From positions 1 to 64,000 of the forward strand of contig NZ_AWEZ01000073.1 of the NCBI RefSeq assembly GCF_000468755.1: a DNA stretch of 64,000 nt, in the 5' to 3' direction. The notes beneath the pieces are model-generated. The model was not told the origin of the DNA, ran no database searches, and saw nothing but the letters and a program-made list of their open reading frames with translations. Each line of letters begins with the position of its first letter. Position 1 is the stretch's first letter. The stretch comes from Olsenella profusa F0195. Its GTDB lineage: Bacteria; Actinomycetota; Coriobacteriia; Coriobacteriales; Atopobiaceae. The translations under genes and the position numbers were made by a program. Shown here piece by piece: positions 1 through 9,622 of the stretch.

Positions 1-171
1 TCTAGCATCTCTGGCGCACGCCCACCGCCGACAACGCCCCGTATCGCAAAGACTCTGGCATGGCGCCACCCTAGGGAAATAGCCCCGCGGCGGCGAGGAC
101 TCTAGCAAAGTTCACGGCGCTGAGTCTATGTCAGGCTACGAGACTTCGTGCCAGCCCGAACGCACAGAGAT

Positions 172-204
172 AGGCACCCGGCGGCAGAAGCCAACCGGGT
201 GCCT
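172..204 (-). terminator. Hairpin downstream of rpsJ
   Basis: A 10-bp stem (AGGCACCCGG paired with CCGGGTGCCT) lies about 30 bases beyond the rpsJ stop. No T-run follows, so it could be a terminator or a processing or attenuation hairpin before the rest of the S10 operon. The remaining bases 1-232 hold no gene that I can support. Confidence 0.45.
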
Positions 205-232
205 CCCCTCTCGCCCTGTACGTCGGGAGAGC

Positions 233-541
233 CTAGAGCTTGATCTCGATGTCCACGCCCGCAGGCAAATCGAGACGCATCAGCGAGTCAACCGTGGTCG
301 AGCTGGGATCGAGGATGTCGATGAGGCGCTTGTGGGTGCGCATCTCGAACTCCTCGCGCGAGTCCTTGTCCTTGTGGGGCGAGCGGATGACCGTGTAGAG
401 GTTGCGCTCGGTGGGCAGGGGGATGGGGCCAGACACGCGGGCACCCGTCTTCTGCGCGGTGTCGACGATGAGCCTCGAGGACTGGTCGACGACCTCGTGA
501 TCGTAGCCCTTGAGGCGGATCCTGATCTTCTGGCTGGACAC
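233..541 (-). CDS. rpsJ: 30S ribosomal protein S10
   Basis: Ribosomal protein S10 of the small-subunit head, also NusE in antitermination complexes. The product begins [18 protein letters not shown] and ends with the family-typical [13 protein letters not shown] chose the GTG at 541 rather than the two ATGs at 559/556: a GGAGGT ribosome-binding site sits 7 bases before the GTG, and this gives 102 residues, the usual S10 length. It follows fusA by about 60 bases on the same strand, so it is likely the last gene of the rpsL-rpsG-fusA transcript. In many bacteria tuf lies between fusA and rpsJ; here it does not. Confidence 0.95.
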   Translation of the reverse strand: MSSQKIRIRLKGYDHEVVDQSSRLIVDTAQKTGARVSGPIPLPTERNLYTVIRSPHKDKDSREEFEMRTHKRLIDILDPSSTTVDSLMRLDLPAGVDIEIKL

Positions 542-601
542 GATACTTACCTCCATCATGAGCGAGCTCGAACGGGAGCTGGGCGCTCGTTGCGTGGTTA
601 C

Positions 602-2698
602 TTACGAAGCGTTTCCGCCGTTCTTGGACACGATCTCCTCGCGGATGTTCTTGGGAACGGGCTCGTACGAGTCGAACTGCATGGTGTAGCTCGCGCGGCC
701 CTGCGTCTGGGAGCGCAGGTCGGTGGCGTAGCCAAACATCTCGCCCAAAGGCACCTTGGCACGGATGACCTTGGTGTTGGTGCGATCCTCCATGCCCTCG
801 ATCTTGCCGCGCCGGCCGGAGAGGTTGCCCATGACATCGCCCATGTACTGCTCGGGCGTCTCGACCTCCACCTGCTCGATGGGCTCGAGGAGCACGGGGT
901 TGGACTGCTGTAGGGCGTTCTTGATGGCCATGGAGCCGGCAACCTGGAAGGCCTGTTCGGAGGAGTCGACCTCGTGGTAGGAACCATCGACCAGGGTCAC
1001 CTTGATGTCCTGGACGGGATAGCCGGCGATGACGCCTGACTCGAGCGCACCCTGGATGCCCTTGTCCACCGAGGGGATGTACTCCTTGGGGATGGAACCA
1101 CCCACCGTGGCATTCACGAACTCGTAGCCAAAGCCGGGCTCCATGGGTTCCACGTCGATGATGGCATCACCGTACTGGCCGCGACCACCGGACTGACGGA
1201 CGAACTTGCCCTGCACGTGCTGCACGGCATGACCGGCGGTCTCGCGGTAGGCGACCTGGGGCTTGCCCACGTTGCACTCGACCTTGAACTCGCGGCGCAG
1301 ACGGTCGACGATGATCTCCAGGTGCAGCTCACCCATGCCGGCGATGATGGTCTGACCGGTCTCGTGGTCGGTGTGCACGCGGAAGGTGGGATCCTCCTCG
1401 GCGAGCTTGGCGAGGCCCACGGACATCTTGTCCTGTTCGGCCTTGCTCTTGGGCTCCACAGCCACGTCGATGACGGGGTCGGCAAAGTCGATGGACTCGA
1501 GTACGATGGGGTGCTTCTCGTCGCAGAGGGTGTCGCCGGTCGAGGTGTTCTTGAGGCCCACGCAGGCGACGATGTCGCCGGCGGAGCAGTTCTCGCGGTC
1601 GACGCGGTCGTTGGCGTTCATCTCGAGAATGCGACCCAGACGCTCGCGGTTGTCCTTGAGGGAGTTGTAGACGTAGCTGCCCGCATCCGCCTGACCGGAG
1701 TATACGCGGATGTAGGTGAGCTTGCCCACGAAGGGGTCAGTCATGATCTTGAAGGCCAGGGCACTGAAGGGCTCCTTGGGATCGGAATGACGCACCTCGG
1801 TCTCACCCTTGGGGTTGGTGCCGTCGATCTCCTTGACGTCCAGCGGGCTGGGAAGGTAGTCGATGACGGCATCGAGCAGCTCCTGGATGCCCTTGTTCTT
1901 GTAGGCGGAGCCCACGAAGACGGGATTGAGCTCGTTGGCAAGCACACCGGTGCGGATGGCGCCCTTGAGCAGATCCACGGGAACCTCCTCGTCCATGAGC
2001 ACCTTCTCCATGAGTTCGTCGGAGTAGTTTGAGGCGGCGTCGAGCAGCTCCTCGCGCTTCTGCTGGGCAATCTCGGCGAACTCGTCGGGAATCCCTTCCA
2101 TGGGCTCGGGGTAGATCATGCCCTTCTCATCTTCCTTGAAGTCCCACGCGGTCATGGTGACGAGGTCGATGAGGCCCCAGAAGTTGGACTCGGAACCCAT
2201 GGGAACCTGGGTGGCCACGGCTACGGCACCGAGGCGGTCCTTCATGGTGTCGATGGCATGCCAGAAGTCCGCACCAACGCGATCGAACTTATTGATGAAG
2301 GCGATGCGCGGCACGTCATAGTTGGCAGCTTGACGCCAGACGGTCTCGGACTGGGGCTGGACGCCCGCAACGGCATCGAAGACGGCAACGGCGCCGTCGA
2401 GGACGCGCAGGGAACGCTCGACCTCGGCCGTGAAGTCCACGTGGCCCGGGGTGTCGATGATCTGGATGACGTGATCCTTCCAGAAGCAGGTGGTTGCGGC
2501 GGAGGTGATGGTCACGCCACGCTCCTGCTCCTGAACCATCCAGTCCATGGTGGCGGCACCGTCGTGGACCTCACCTATCTTGTGGGTCTTGCCGGTGTAG
2601 TAGAGGATGCGCTCCGTCGTGGTGGTCTTGCCGGCGTCGATGTGCGCCATGATGCCGATGTTTCGGAGGTCCTCGAGCTTGTACTTAGCCTTTGCCAT
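602..2698 (-). CDS. fusA: Elongation factor G
   Basis: Translational GTPase that drives tRNA-mRNA translocation and, with RRF, ribosome recycling. At 698 residues it is full length. The N-terminal G domain shows [15 protein letters not shown] (G1), DTPGHVDF (G3) and NKFDRVGAD (G4); domains II to V follow, including [10 protein letters not shown]. The start is ATG with a GGGGGAG site about 11 bases upstream. It lies between rpsG and rpsJ on the minus strand with short gaps, so co-transcription is expected. Confidence 0.97.
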   Translation of the reverse strand: MAKAKYKLEDLRNIGIMAHIDAGKTTTTERILYYTGKTHKIGEVHDGAATMDWMVQEQERGVTITSAATTCFWKDHVIQIIDTPGHVDFTAEVERSLRVLDGAVAVFDAVAGVQPQSETVWRQAANYDVPRIAFINKFDRVGADFWHAIDTMKDRLGAVAVATQVPMGSESNFWGLIDLVTMTAWDFKEDEKGMIYPEPMEGIPDEFAEIAQQKREELLDAASNYSDELMEKVLMDEEVPVDLLKGAIRTGVLANELNPVFVGSAYKNKGIQELLDAVIDYLPSPLDVKEIDGTNPKGETEVRHSDPKEPFSALAFKIMTDPFVGKLTYIRVYSGQADAGSYVYNSLKDNRERLGRILEMNANDRVDRENCSAGDIVACVGLKNTSTGDTLCDEKHPIVLESIDFADPVIDVAVEPKSKAEQDKMSVGLAKLAEEDPTFRVHTDHETGQTIIAGMGELHLEIIVDRLRREFKVECNVGKPQVAYRETAGHAVQHVQGKFVRQSGGRGQYGDAIIDVEPMEPGFGYEFVNATVGGSIPKEYIPSVDKGIQGALESGVIAGYPVQDIKVTLVDGSYHEVDSSEQAFQVAGSMAIKNALQQSNPVLLEPIEQVEVETPEQYMGDVMGNLSGRRGKIEGMEDRTNTKVIRAKVPLGEMFGYATDLRSQTQGRASYTMQFDSYEPVPKNIREEIVSKNGGNAS

Positions 2699-2719
2699 GT
2701 GTTGTCTGCTCCCCCGTGC

Positions 2720-3190
2720 CTAGAACCGATAGTGCGAGAACGCGCGGTTGGCCTCGGCCATCTTGAAGAGGTCCTCGCGGCGCTTGACGGAGGCGCCCAC
2801 ACCGTTGGCGGCATCCATGATCTCGTTGGCGAGGCGCCCGGCCATGGTCTTCTCCTTGCGGTCACGCGAGAAGTTGACGATCCAGCGGATGGCGAGCGTG
2901 GTGGCACGACGGGAGTTGACCTCCATGGGCACCTGGTAGGTGGCGCCGCCCACGCGCTTGGGCTTGACCTCGAGGGTGGGGCGCACGTTGTCCATGGCCT
3001 TCTTGAAGACGGACAGGGGATCCTGCTCGGTCTTCTGCTGCACGAGGTCGAAGGCGCCATAGACGATGCGCTCTGCGGTGGCCTTCTTGCCATCGAGCAG
3101 GACCTTGTTGATGAGCTGGGTCACGAGACGGTTGTTGTAGATGGCGTCGGGAGTGACCTCACGACGGATTGCTGCTGCACGACGCGGCAT
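2720..3190 (-). CDS. rpsG: 30S ribosomal protein S7
   Basis: Small-subunit head assembly protein. 156 residues, standard length, starting [15 protein letters not shown] and containing the conserved [11 protein letters not shown] stretch and the [20 protein letters not shown] region. The ATG has a GAGGAG site 7 bases upstream. It sits 48 bases after rpsL and 21 bases before fusA. S7 is the translational repressor of the str operon in Escherichia coli; I did not identify the corresponding RNA target here. Confidence 0.97.
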   Translation of the reverse strand: MPRRAAAIRREVTPDAIYNNRLVTQLINKVLLDGKKATAERIVYGAFDLVQQKTEQDPLSVFKKAMDNVRPTLEVKPKRVGGATYQVPMEVNSRRATTLAIRWIVNFSRDRKEKTMAGRLANEIMDAANGVGASVKRREDLFKMAEANRAFSHYRF

Positions 3191-3238
3191 GTTGCATCTC
3201 CTCAGAACTGGTTGCGAATTCAGACGGAACGCTTGTGG

Positions 3239-3613
3239 CTACTCCTTGGGGCGCTTTGCGCCATAGCGGGAGCGAGCCTTCCTGCGATCCTGAACCGCCG
3301 CGCAGTCGTAGGCACCGCGGACGATCTTGTAGCGGACGCCGGGGAGGTCGCGCACGCGGCCACCACGGATGAGCACGATGGAGTGCTCCTGAAGGTTGTG
3401 GCCCTCGCCGGGAATGTAGGCGGTGACCTCGATGCCGTTCACCAGGCGCACGCGGGCGACCTTGCGCAGTGCCGAGTTGGGCTTCTTGGGCGTGGTGGTG
3501 AAGACGCGGGTGCAGACGCCACGCTTCTGCGGATTGTGCTGCAGGGCAGCGTTCTTGGACTTGGCCTTGTGGGACACGCGGCCCTGGCGGACGAGCTGGT
3601 TGATGGTAGGCAA
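3239..3613 (-). CDS. rpsL: 30S ribosomal protein S12
   Basis: Decoding-centre ribosomal protein, 124 residues. It contains [13 protein letters not shown] and [16 protein letters not shown], the loops whose changes give streptomycin resistance; the lysine and arginine residues look wild type. The start codon is TTG, preceded by AAGGAG with a 6-base spacer; no in-frame ATG fits the conserved start [11 protein letters not shown]. It is the first gene of the operon, with a promoter about 100 bases upstream. Confidence 0.96.
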   Translation of the reverse strand: MPTINQLVRQGRVSHKAKSKNAALQHNPQKRGVCTRVFTTTPKKPNSALRKVARVRLVNGIEVTAYIPGEGHNLQEHSIVLIRGGRVRDLPGVRYKIVRGAYDCAAVQDRRKARSRYGAKRPKE

Positions 3614-3714
3614 AGCTGTTCTCCTTCATGAGGGCTTACGGTGGGTGGTGCGCGAGCACCTATGCATCAGAGGGGGCGCAGCACCGTCTCCTCGGATCTT
3701 CAGCGCGACGAATG

Positions 3715-3743
3715 ACTTTACTCGCGCTCTGTGCTGTTGTCAA
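3715..3743 (-). promoter_or_regulatory. Vegetative promoter of the rpsL operon
   Basis: Reading the minus strand, TTGACA (3738-3743) is followed after exactly 17 bases by TAAAGT (3715-3720). This matches a housekeeping sigma promoter and implies transcription start near 3708, leaving a leader of about 95 bases before the rpsL TTG start. Confidence 0.75.
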
Positions 3744-3827
3744 AAGACCACGGCTCCGGGTGTATCCCTATTCCGGGCAGATTACATGCTTTGCACACAG
3801 CTGGCACCCCGGCTCGCGGCGGGTGGC

Positions 3828-4181
3828 CTACGGCAGCTCCGACGCATCCTCGGCACCGGCGTCCTCGGCGGCATGGGCGAGCCCGATGCACATGAGGTCG
3901 GTCACGTGCTCGTCGGAGAGCGAGTAGATCATGCGCTGGCCATCGCGGCGCGCAGACACCAGGCCACGGTCACGCAGGAGCCTGAGCTGATGCGATATGG
4001 CCGACTGCGAGACGCCGCACACCTCCTGGAGCTCCGAGACCCCTCGCTCCCCCTGCAGGAGCACGCCGATGATCTGGAAGCGCGTGGAGTCGGAGAGCGC
4101 GTCGAAGATCTGCGTGGCACTATAGACCACGTCGTCGTTGTCGAGCAGCTCGCCTATCCCGTCTGCATCGATCCCCCGCAT
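3828..4181 (-). CDS. ArsR/SmtB-family metalloregulator, probable zinc sensor
   Basis: Winged-helix repressor of 117 residues. The reading helix is SQSAISHQLRLLRDRGLV, followed by the wing RRDGQRMIYSL. The last helix carries the spacing D-x-H-x10-H-x2-E (SDEHVTDLMCIGLAHAAE), the alpha-5 metal site of SmtB and CzrA; the arsenical alpha-3 ELCVC motif is absent. Zinc or cobalt sensing is therefore the inference. The start at 4181 has GGGAG 5 bases upstream. No transporter gene is adjacent, so its target is unknown. Confidence 0.85.
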   Translation of the reverse strand: MRGIDADGIGELLDNDDVVYSATQIFDALSDSTRFQIIGVLLQGERGVSELQEVCGVSQSAISHQLRLLRDRGLVSARRDGQRMIYSLSDEHVTDLMCIGLAHAAEDAGAEDASELP

Positions 4182-4315
4182 GGGGCTCCCTGCCCTCTCC
4201 CGAAAGGGGCGCATGCCCCATGGCCAGCCTGCCTGCACCTACCTCAGTGTAGCGCCCCAGGCACAGGCGGGGCCCTCGTCAACGGGGTCGCGCCGCGGTG
4301 TGCGCACGAGGGCGG

Positions 4316-5029
4316 CTATCTGCTCTGCTCGTGCCGCGTGGATCGCCTGGCGCGGCGCGCCTCCTTGGCCTTGGCCCTCTCGGATGCCCGGGTGGCACGC
4401 TCGCGATCGTCGGACTCAATGATCTGCTGAAGCTTCTTGGGTGTCATGCTTGCCGCCAGCTCGCTCGCCGCGTTTCGGATGGGGCGTACCTTGCGCCAGT
4501 CATAGACGAAGCCGCCGATGATGGCACCGTAGGACAGCACCAGGCAGACGATGGCAAGGAAGCCCGCCACGGTGCTGTAGTCAAGGTTGCCGCCAGGGAA
4601 TGCGCTGAGGGCGGTGGAGACAAGAATCAAGGCCATGCCCACGCCCATCGTGATCCACCACACCCGTTGGTCCCTGCGGTACTCCGGATTGCGCCGCATC
4701 AGCACCCGGGCGGCCTGCGCCACCCGATCATCCTGCTCACGCCGCGCACGGCGCGCGTTCTTGCGCTCCTCCCTGCTCATCTCGGCGTGACTCTTGCCGC
4801 TGGCCGCCTGCCTGCCCGAGCGCACCGAGCTCGCGCTGACCACACGCACACCCCGTGCCGCCTCGCGGGCGGGCTTGGCGCGGGCGACCGAGCGCCGGGC
4901 AAAGCCGCGGGGTTCCTCCGCCTCGTCCGCGTCGGACGTGTCCTTGGGGGCGCCCTTCTTGGGAAGGCCCAGGCCTCCTGCCCCGGCCGCCTCCCTGCGG
5001 GCGCCTTCGATGGTCTCACGCAGTGACAT
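4316..5029 (-). CDS. Small two-TM membrane protein of unknown function
   Basis: A 237-residue protein. Its first 120 residues are charged and Ala/Arg/Glu-rich with no recognisable fold. Two hydrophobic segments follow (about 125-146, VWWITMGVGMALILVSTA, and 152-178), then a cytoplasmic tail very rich in Arg, Lys and Ala. No family recognised. It starts 14 bases inside the purC 3' end, so translation is probably coupled to purC. Confidence 0.7.
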   Translation of the reverse strand: MSLRETIEGARREAAGAGGLGLPKKGAPKDTSDADEAEEPRGFARRSVARAKPAREAARGVRVVSASSVRSGRQAASGKSHAEMSREERKNARRARREQDDRVAQAARVLMRRNPEYRRDQRVWWITMGVGMALILVSTALSAFPGGNLDYSTVAGFLAIVCLVLSYGAIIGGFVYDWRKVRPIRNAASELAASMTPKKLQQIIESDDRERATRASERAKAKEARRARRSTRHEQSR

Positions 5030-5912
5030 TGGACTCCTTCATGGGCTTGAATGCGGTACCGGTGATCCTCTGGAACGCCTCCTCGTAGCGGCCGGTCGTT
5101 CCCGTGATGACCTCGGCGGGCAGGTGGGGTGGCTCGCCCGTCATGCCCCAGTTGGCCCTGAGCCAGTCTCGCACATACTGCTTGTCGTAGCTGGGCTGCA
5201 CCCTGCCGGGCTCGTAGCCCTCCGCCGGCCAGAAGCGGCTGGAGTCGGGCGTGAGGCACTCGTCGATGAGGGTGAGCTGGCCATCGATATAGCCAAACTC
5301 GAACTTGGTGTCGGCGATGATCATCCCGCGGCTCGCGGCATAGTCTGCCGCGGCGCGATAGAGCTTGAGCGACGCGGAGCGCAGCCGCTGGGCCACCTCG
5401 TCACCAACAAGCTCGGCACAGCGATCAAACGAGATGTTCTCGTCGTGGTCGCCCAGCTCTGCCTTGGTGGACGGTGTGAAGAGGGGCTCTGGCAGCCTGG
5501 AGGCCTCCATGAGGCCGGCAGGGAGCTTGATGCCGCAGACGGTGCCGTCCTGGTCATACGTCTTCTTGCCCGAGCCGGTAAGGTAGCCACGCACGATGCA
5601 CTCGATGGGGATGGTCTGGGCCTTCCGCACCAGCATGGAGCGACCCATGAGGTAGCTGGCATAGCGCTGATACCCTGCGGGGTAGTCCGCCACGTCCATG
5701 GAGATGAGATGGTTGGGCATGAGGTTGGCGAACCTATCGAACCAGAAGCGCGAGATGCGCGTGAGCACCTCTCCCTTGTGGGGAATCTCGTCCGGCAGGA
5801 CGAGGTCGAACGCGCTGATGCGGTCGCTTGCCACCATGAGCAGGTTCTCCCCGCAGTCGTAGAGGTCACGCACCTTACCATGGGAATCGGGACGAAGCTC
5901 CATAGCCGCCAT
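5016..5912 (-). CDS. purC: Phosphoribosylaminoimidazole-succinocarboxamide synthase
   Basis: SAICAR synthase: ATP-dependent ligation of aspartate to CAIR in de novo purine synthesis. 298 residues, in the longer class that includes the yeast-type enzyme. Signatures: GKVRDLYDCGENLLMVASDRISAFD at the N terminus (ATP lid and substrate loop), IPIECIVRGYLTGSG, and LIDECLTPDSSRFWP. The ATG at 5912 is preceded by AAAGGAGG with an 8-base spacer. It follows the histidine kinase by about 90 bases; a minus-strand TACAAT at 5957-5962 could be its own -10 element. Confidence 0.95.
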   Translation of the reverse strand: MAAMELRPDSHGKVRDLYDCGENLLMVASDRISAFDLVLPDEIPHKGEVLTRISRFWFDRFANLMPNHLISMDVADYPAGYQRYASYLMGRSMLVRKAQTIPIECIVRGYLTGSGKKTYDQDGTVCGIKLPAGLMEASRLPEPLFTPSTKAELGDHDENISFDRCAELVGDEVAQRLRSASLKLYRAAADYAASRGMIIADTKFEFGYIDGQLTLIDECLTPDSSRFWPAEGYEPGRVQPSYDKQYVRDWLRANWGMTGEPPHLPAEVITGTTGRYEEAFQRITGTAFKPMKESNVTA

Positions 5913-6002
5913 GCTTTGGCCTCCTTTGGGTGTCGTCACAAGGATGGGCGTCCTTGATTGTAGCGCGTCGCCTCCCGCGCGTGACCACGCGTGGGCACAT
6001 GG

Positions 6003-7499
6003 CTATCTAAGCGATTCCTTGTGGACAAGCGGTATGCGAATCGTAAACGTGGTTCCCTTGCCCAGCTCGGACTCCACGTCGATGGCGCCATTATGGCGGC
6101 CGACGATCTCCTTGGTGAGGGCCAACCCCACACCCAGCCCGCCAGAGACGCGCTCACGGCTGGCGTCAGAGCGCCAGAACCGAGAGAACACGCGGGAGAC
6201 ATCCTCCTTGGCGATGCCCATGCCCGTGTCCTGCACGGAGAGCAGGGCCATGCCACCGCGCCCACGCCCAACGCTCACAAGCACCTGCCCGCCCTCTGGC
6301 GTGTAGCGCAGGGCGTTTGACATGAGGTTGGTGAGCGCCTCACGGATGAGGTCGGGACTGACCTCCGCAACGAGCCGATGGTCGTGTGTGCGGTCGTCGA
6401 AGTTAAGCCGCAGACCCTGGTCGGCGAAGAGCTGCTGCTGCACGGAGACCAGACTCTTGACGAGCGTGACCAGGTCCGTCCGTTCGACCTTGAGCTCCGT
6501 GGAGCCATTCTCCAGGCGCGAGAGGTGCAGCATGGCATCAACCAGGCGAGAGAGGCGGCGGACCTCCTTGTCGACGGTCTCGAGGTGCTCGCTGTCGGTG
6601 GGCAGCACGCCATCCTGCATGGCCTCCACCGTGGCAATCATGGCCATGAGGGGCGTGCGCAGCTCGTGGGCCACATCGCTGGTGAGCCGGTGCTCGAACT
6701 TGATGTCCCGCTCCAGTTCGGATGCCATGCCGTCGAAGGTCTCACCCAGGCGGCCGACCTCATCGTCCCCCTTGAGGCCCGTACGCGCCGTGAGGTCGCC
6801 GTTCCTGATCTGCATGGCGGTGTAGGTGATCTTGCGTATGGGCCTCAGCAACCTGCGGGAGGCAAAGTAGCCAATGACGGTGGCGGCTATGACGCTGATG
6901 ATGCCCGCCTCGATGATCGCCTGGTACGAGACCATCTTGAGGTCGTTGTCACTCTCAGCCAGCAGGAAGCCCGACCCCAGGGACCACATGCGCACCGTTC
7001 CCACGACGGTGCCACCCGCGTCAACGATGGGGGCATCGACCACCTTCGAGGCGTCTGTCTGGGAGAGGCTGGGAATCAGGCGGTCGGGGTGGCGGTCGGA
7101 GCCATCATAGATGACCTCCCCGGCAGAGGAGAGCACCTGAACGCTCGCATCGTCACTGCTGTCATCGAGGGCCGCCGCGCGGGCGGACACGTCATCAGAC
7201 CAGCCGCCGGCATCCTCATAGCAGCGCGCAATCTCGATCGCACCCCGGTCTGCCATCTGCTGCAGCCTCTGGTGCGAGTAGCTCTCGAAGCGTCTCTCCC
7301 AGACCACGGCAAGAACCAGGGCGAACACAAGCGTGGTGGCAATCGCCGTAAGCACGAAGAACAGCACCGAGCGTCCGCTGAAGGTCTTCCCCGGTCCAGC
7401 GGGACGCGAGTGACGCTGCATGGTGCTATAGCGGGACTCCCCCGAAGGGGGCTCGCCGTTGTTCCCGGGGAAGCTCGTGTGTTCCCGTTCCGTTGCCAT
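6003..7499 (-). CDS. Sensor histidine kinase
   Basis: Membrane sensor of a two-component system, 498 residues. Membrane segments at about 44-66 and 192-212 enclose an extracytoplasmic sensing domain of about 125 residues. A HAMP linker follows (about 212-262), then the dimerisation helix with the phosphoacceptor His near 278 in SDVAHELRTPL, and a HATPase domain with NALRYTP (N box), DTGMGI (G1) and GVGLALTKEI (G2). It is 17 bases after the response regulator gene. The signal sensed is unknown. Confidence 0.92.
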   Translation of the reverse strand: MATEREHTSFPGNNGEPPSGESRYSTMQRHSRPAGPGKTFSGRSVLFFVLTAIATTLVFALVLAVVWERRFESYSHQRLQQMADRGAIEIARCYEDAGGWSDDVSARAAALDDSSDDASVQVLSSAGEVIYDGSDRHPDRLIPSLSQTDASKVVDAPIVDAGGTVVGTVRMWSLGSGFLLAESDNDLKMVSYQAIIEAGIISVIAATVIGYFASRRLLRPIRKITYTAMQIRNGDLTARTGLKGDDEVGRLGETFDGMASELERDIKFEHRLTSDVAHELRTPLMAMIATVEAMQDGVLPTDSEHLETVDKEVRRLSRLVDAMLHLSRLENGSTELKVERTDLVTLVKSLVSVQQQLFADQGLRLNFDDRTHDHRLVAEVSPDLIREALTNLMSNALRYTPEGGQVLVSVGRGRGGMALLSVQDTGMGIAKEDVSRVFSRFWRSDASRERVSGGLGVGLALTKEIVGRHNGAIDVESELGKGTTFTIRIPLVHKESLR

Positions 7500-7515
7500 G
7501 GCTACCTATTGGCGT

Positions 7516-8235
7516 CTACGCATCCTGAGCATCAGGCTTCTGCGCCGCCTCGAAGCGATAGCCAACCCCATGCACGGTGTAGAGCCATTTGGGGTTGCGC
7601 GGGTCATCGCCAAGCTTGGCACGAAGGTTCTTCACGTGGGAGTCGATGGTGCGCTCGTAGCCCTCGAAGTCGTAGCCAAGCACCTTCTCCACCAGCTCCA
7701 TGCGGGTATAGACGCGCCCTGGATAGCGGGCCAGGGTCGTGAGGAGCTTGAACTCGGAGGCCGTGAGGTCGATCTCGGAGCCATTCACCAGCACCTTGTG
7801 GCCAGAGATGTCTATGACCAGATCGCCAAAGTCCAGGACCTCCAGCTGGGGCTCCGCCTCGGCGTGGGCGCGGCGCAGCAGCGCGCGCACGCGGGCGACG
7901 AGCTCGCGCGGAGAGAACGGCTTGATGAGATAGTCATCGGCGCCCAGCTCAAGGCCAATGATGCGATCCTCCACCTCACCCTTTGCGGTGAGCATGATGA
8001 TGGGCACGTTCGAGGTCTCGCGCACGGCGCGACAGACCCTCTCACCCGAGAGCTTGGGGAGCATGAGGTCGAGAATGATGAGGTCGAACGTGTGCTTCTC
8101 GAACTCCTCGATGGCGCTTTGCCCATCGCCAACCCCGCGGACGATATAGCCCTCCCGCTCGAGATATGCTGCAACGGCATCGCGAATGGTCTTCTCATCC
8201 TCGACAACGAGGATCTTCTTTTCTTCCGTAGCCAT
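7516..8235 (-). CDS. OmpR-family response regulator
   Basis: DNA-binding response regulator of 239 residues. Receiver domain with acidic pocket VVEDE, phosphoacceptor Asp near residue 56 in DLIILDLMLPK, Thr/Ala in MLTAKGE, and the conserved Lys in DDYLIKPFSPREL. The C-terminal winged helix ends with VYTRMELVEKVLGYDF and VDSHVKNLRAKLGDD-like sequence (TIDSHVKNLRAKLG). I chose the ATG at 8235 because the receiver starts directly after it. It is cognate to the kinase immediately downstream. Confidence 0.93.
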   Translation of the reverse strand: MATEEKKILVVEDEKTIRDAVAAYLEREGYIVRGVGDGQSAIEEFEKHTFDLIILDLMLPKLSGERVCRAVRETSNVPIIMLTAKGEVEDRIIGLELGADDYLIKPFSPRELVARVRALLRRAHAEAEPQLEVLDFGDLVIDISGHKVLVNGSEIDLTASEFKLLTTLARYPGRVYTRMELVEKVLGYDFEGYERTIDSHVKNLRAKLGDDPRNPKWLYTVHGVGYRFEAAQKPDAQDA

Positions 8236-8327
8236 AGGGCCTCCTCTGTCTAGCTGAACGCCCACCTGTACACAAACTCTCTGCATTTCCTCCATATTAG
8301 CGCAGGGAGGATTGGAATGCACGGACT

Positions 8328-9563
8328 TTAGAGCGCGAACGCACGCACGCTGACCGATTCGGGATAGCCCGTGTCCTGCGTCTTGACGGTCGCATAGGTG
8401 ACGAAGGTATCACACGTCCCGGCGCGCACGGGGTACTCGCCATAGTCAAGCGCCCTGTTCGCCGCAGGAAGCGTGGCATAGGTGCGCGCATCGGTATCGA
8501 TCACAAAATAGGACGCGTTGGCACGGACGATATAGACGCTGCCCTTCCCCGCGACGGGCGCGGACGGCTCGCGGGAGAGCGCCACGAAGGGTCCCTCCCC
8601 ATGACCGATGTAGGTTCCCATCTGCCCAAGCAGTCCGCCGGACGAGTAGTTGGCCTCGATGGAGAACGCAAAGTCGTCTCCCATGCGCACGGCACTGAAG
8701 GGCTTGACTTCCGAGGGAAGCACGAGCTGGTCGATCTGAGAGCCCATGCCATCGGAAAGGCCGTAGGCCGTGATGCCGTAGTATGTGCCGGCGTCCGCGT
8801 TCACGCGCGGGGTGAGGGTGACGATGCCATCGGACACGGTCGGAGCGGTGCCAAAGCGCCCGGGGGAATCGACAGCCGTCGTGGCGGAGGAGTCACCCAC
8901 CGTCCAGAGGTAGCAGTAGGAGTGTTCGGAGCGCCTGCTCCCGGAGTTGGAGGGCATGACCTGCCAGATGACCATCTTGCCCGAGACCACGAAGGACGCG
9001 GGATCCCAGTCGGCGCCCGCAGACCAGAGCGACGTGGGGTCGCCCGCGAGCTTGCCACTCGAAAGCGCCGTCGCATAGAGAGCCCAGTCATGCGTGAGCA
9101 GGTTGAGCTCGACCCAGGCATAGACCGAGTCGGAGCAGCCCACGTCGTAGATGACCACGTTGCCCTTGTCGTCGGCGACCGGTTCGGTCACCAGCTCGGA
9201 GATTGCCCCCGACGAGATCGAGAACGTCGACGCCTTCACCATGGGGGCAGCGGACGATCCGGCCGTCGTCGCGGCAACGAGCGATCCCTCGCTGGGCTTA
9301 AGGACGTTACCCACGGCGATGGTCCAGGAGCCCGTCTCCTTGAGGGAGAGCTCGGCGGAGGAGTAGTTGCTTTCGTTGGTGCTGGGATCTATGACGTAGT
9401 CGGCAGAGCCCCCATCCACCACCGTAGGACGGGTGGAGCCATCATCTTTGTGCTTGCAGCCCGCAAGCACGCCGATGGAGGCCACGGCAATGCCCGTCGC
9501 CACGCCAGCGCGGAAGAGCCCGCGTCGTGTCGTGGTCAAGAACCCCTGTGTCCGTCTGCCCAT
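8328..9563 (-). CDS. Tat-type lipoprotein, probable beta-propeller-like surface protein
   Basis: A 411-residue protein with a twin-arginine signal (TTRRGLFRAG, residues 11-20), a hydrophobic stretch and a lipobox LAGC with Cys36, so it is expected to be exported folded and lipid-anchored. The mature part is rich in Ser, Gly, Tyr and Trp with repeated beta-strand-like blocks (YDVGCSDSVYAWVELNLL, SGKMVIWQVMP), similar in style to propeller repeats; no enzyme motif seen. It lies between purB and the two-component genes on the same strand, so it may be an accessory of that sensor; this is inference. Confidence 0.75.
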   Translation of the reverse strand: MGRRTQGFLTTTRRGLFRAGVATGIAVASIGVLAGCKHKDDGSTRPTVVDGGSADYVIDPSTNESNYSSAELSLKETGSWTIAVGNVLKPSEGSLVAATTAGSSAAPMVKASTFSISSGAISELVTEPVADDKGNVVIYDVGCSDSVYAWVELNLLTHDWALYATALSSGKLAGDPTSLWSAGADWDPASFVVSGKMVIWQVMPSNSGSRRSEHSYCYLWTVGDSSATTAVDSPGRFGTAPTVSDGIVTLTPRVNADAGTYYGITAYGLSDGMGSQIDQLVLPSEVKPFSAVRMGDDFAFSIEANYSSGGLLGQMGTYIGHGEGPFVALSREPSAPVAGKGSVYIVRANASYFVIDTDARTYATLPAANRALDYGEYPVRAGTCDTFVTYATVKTQDTGYPESVSVRAFAL

Positions 9564-9622
9564 CTGTCGCCCACCACCCCCGGGCTGTCCCTCGTGGAGG
9601 CGCCCAGTATACTCGCATGCCG

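Noticed and set aside
128-913. Plus-strand frame over rpsJ and fusA
   Set aside because: Antisense to two conserved genes; no recognisable motifs.
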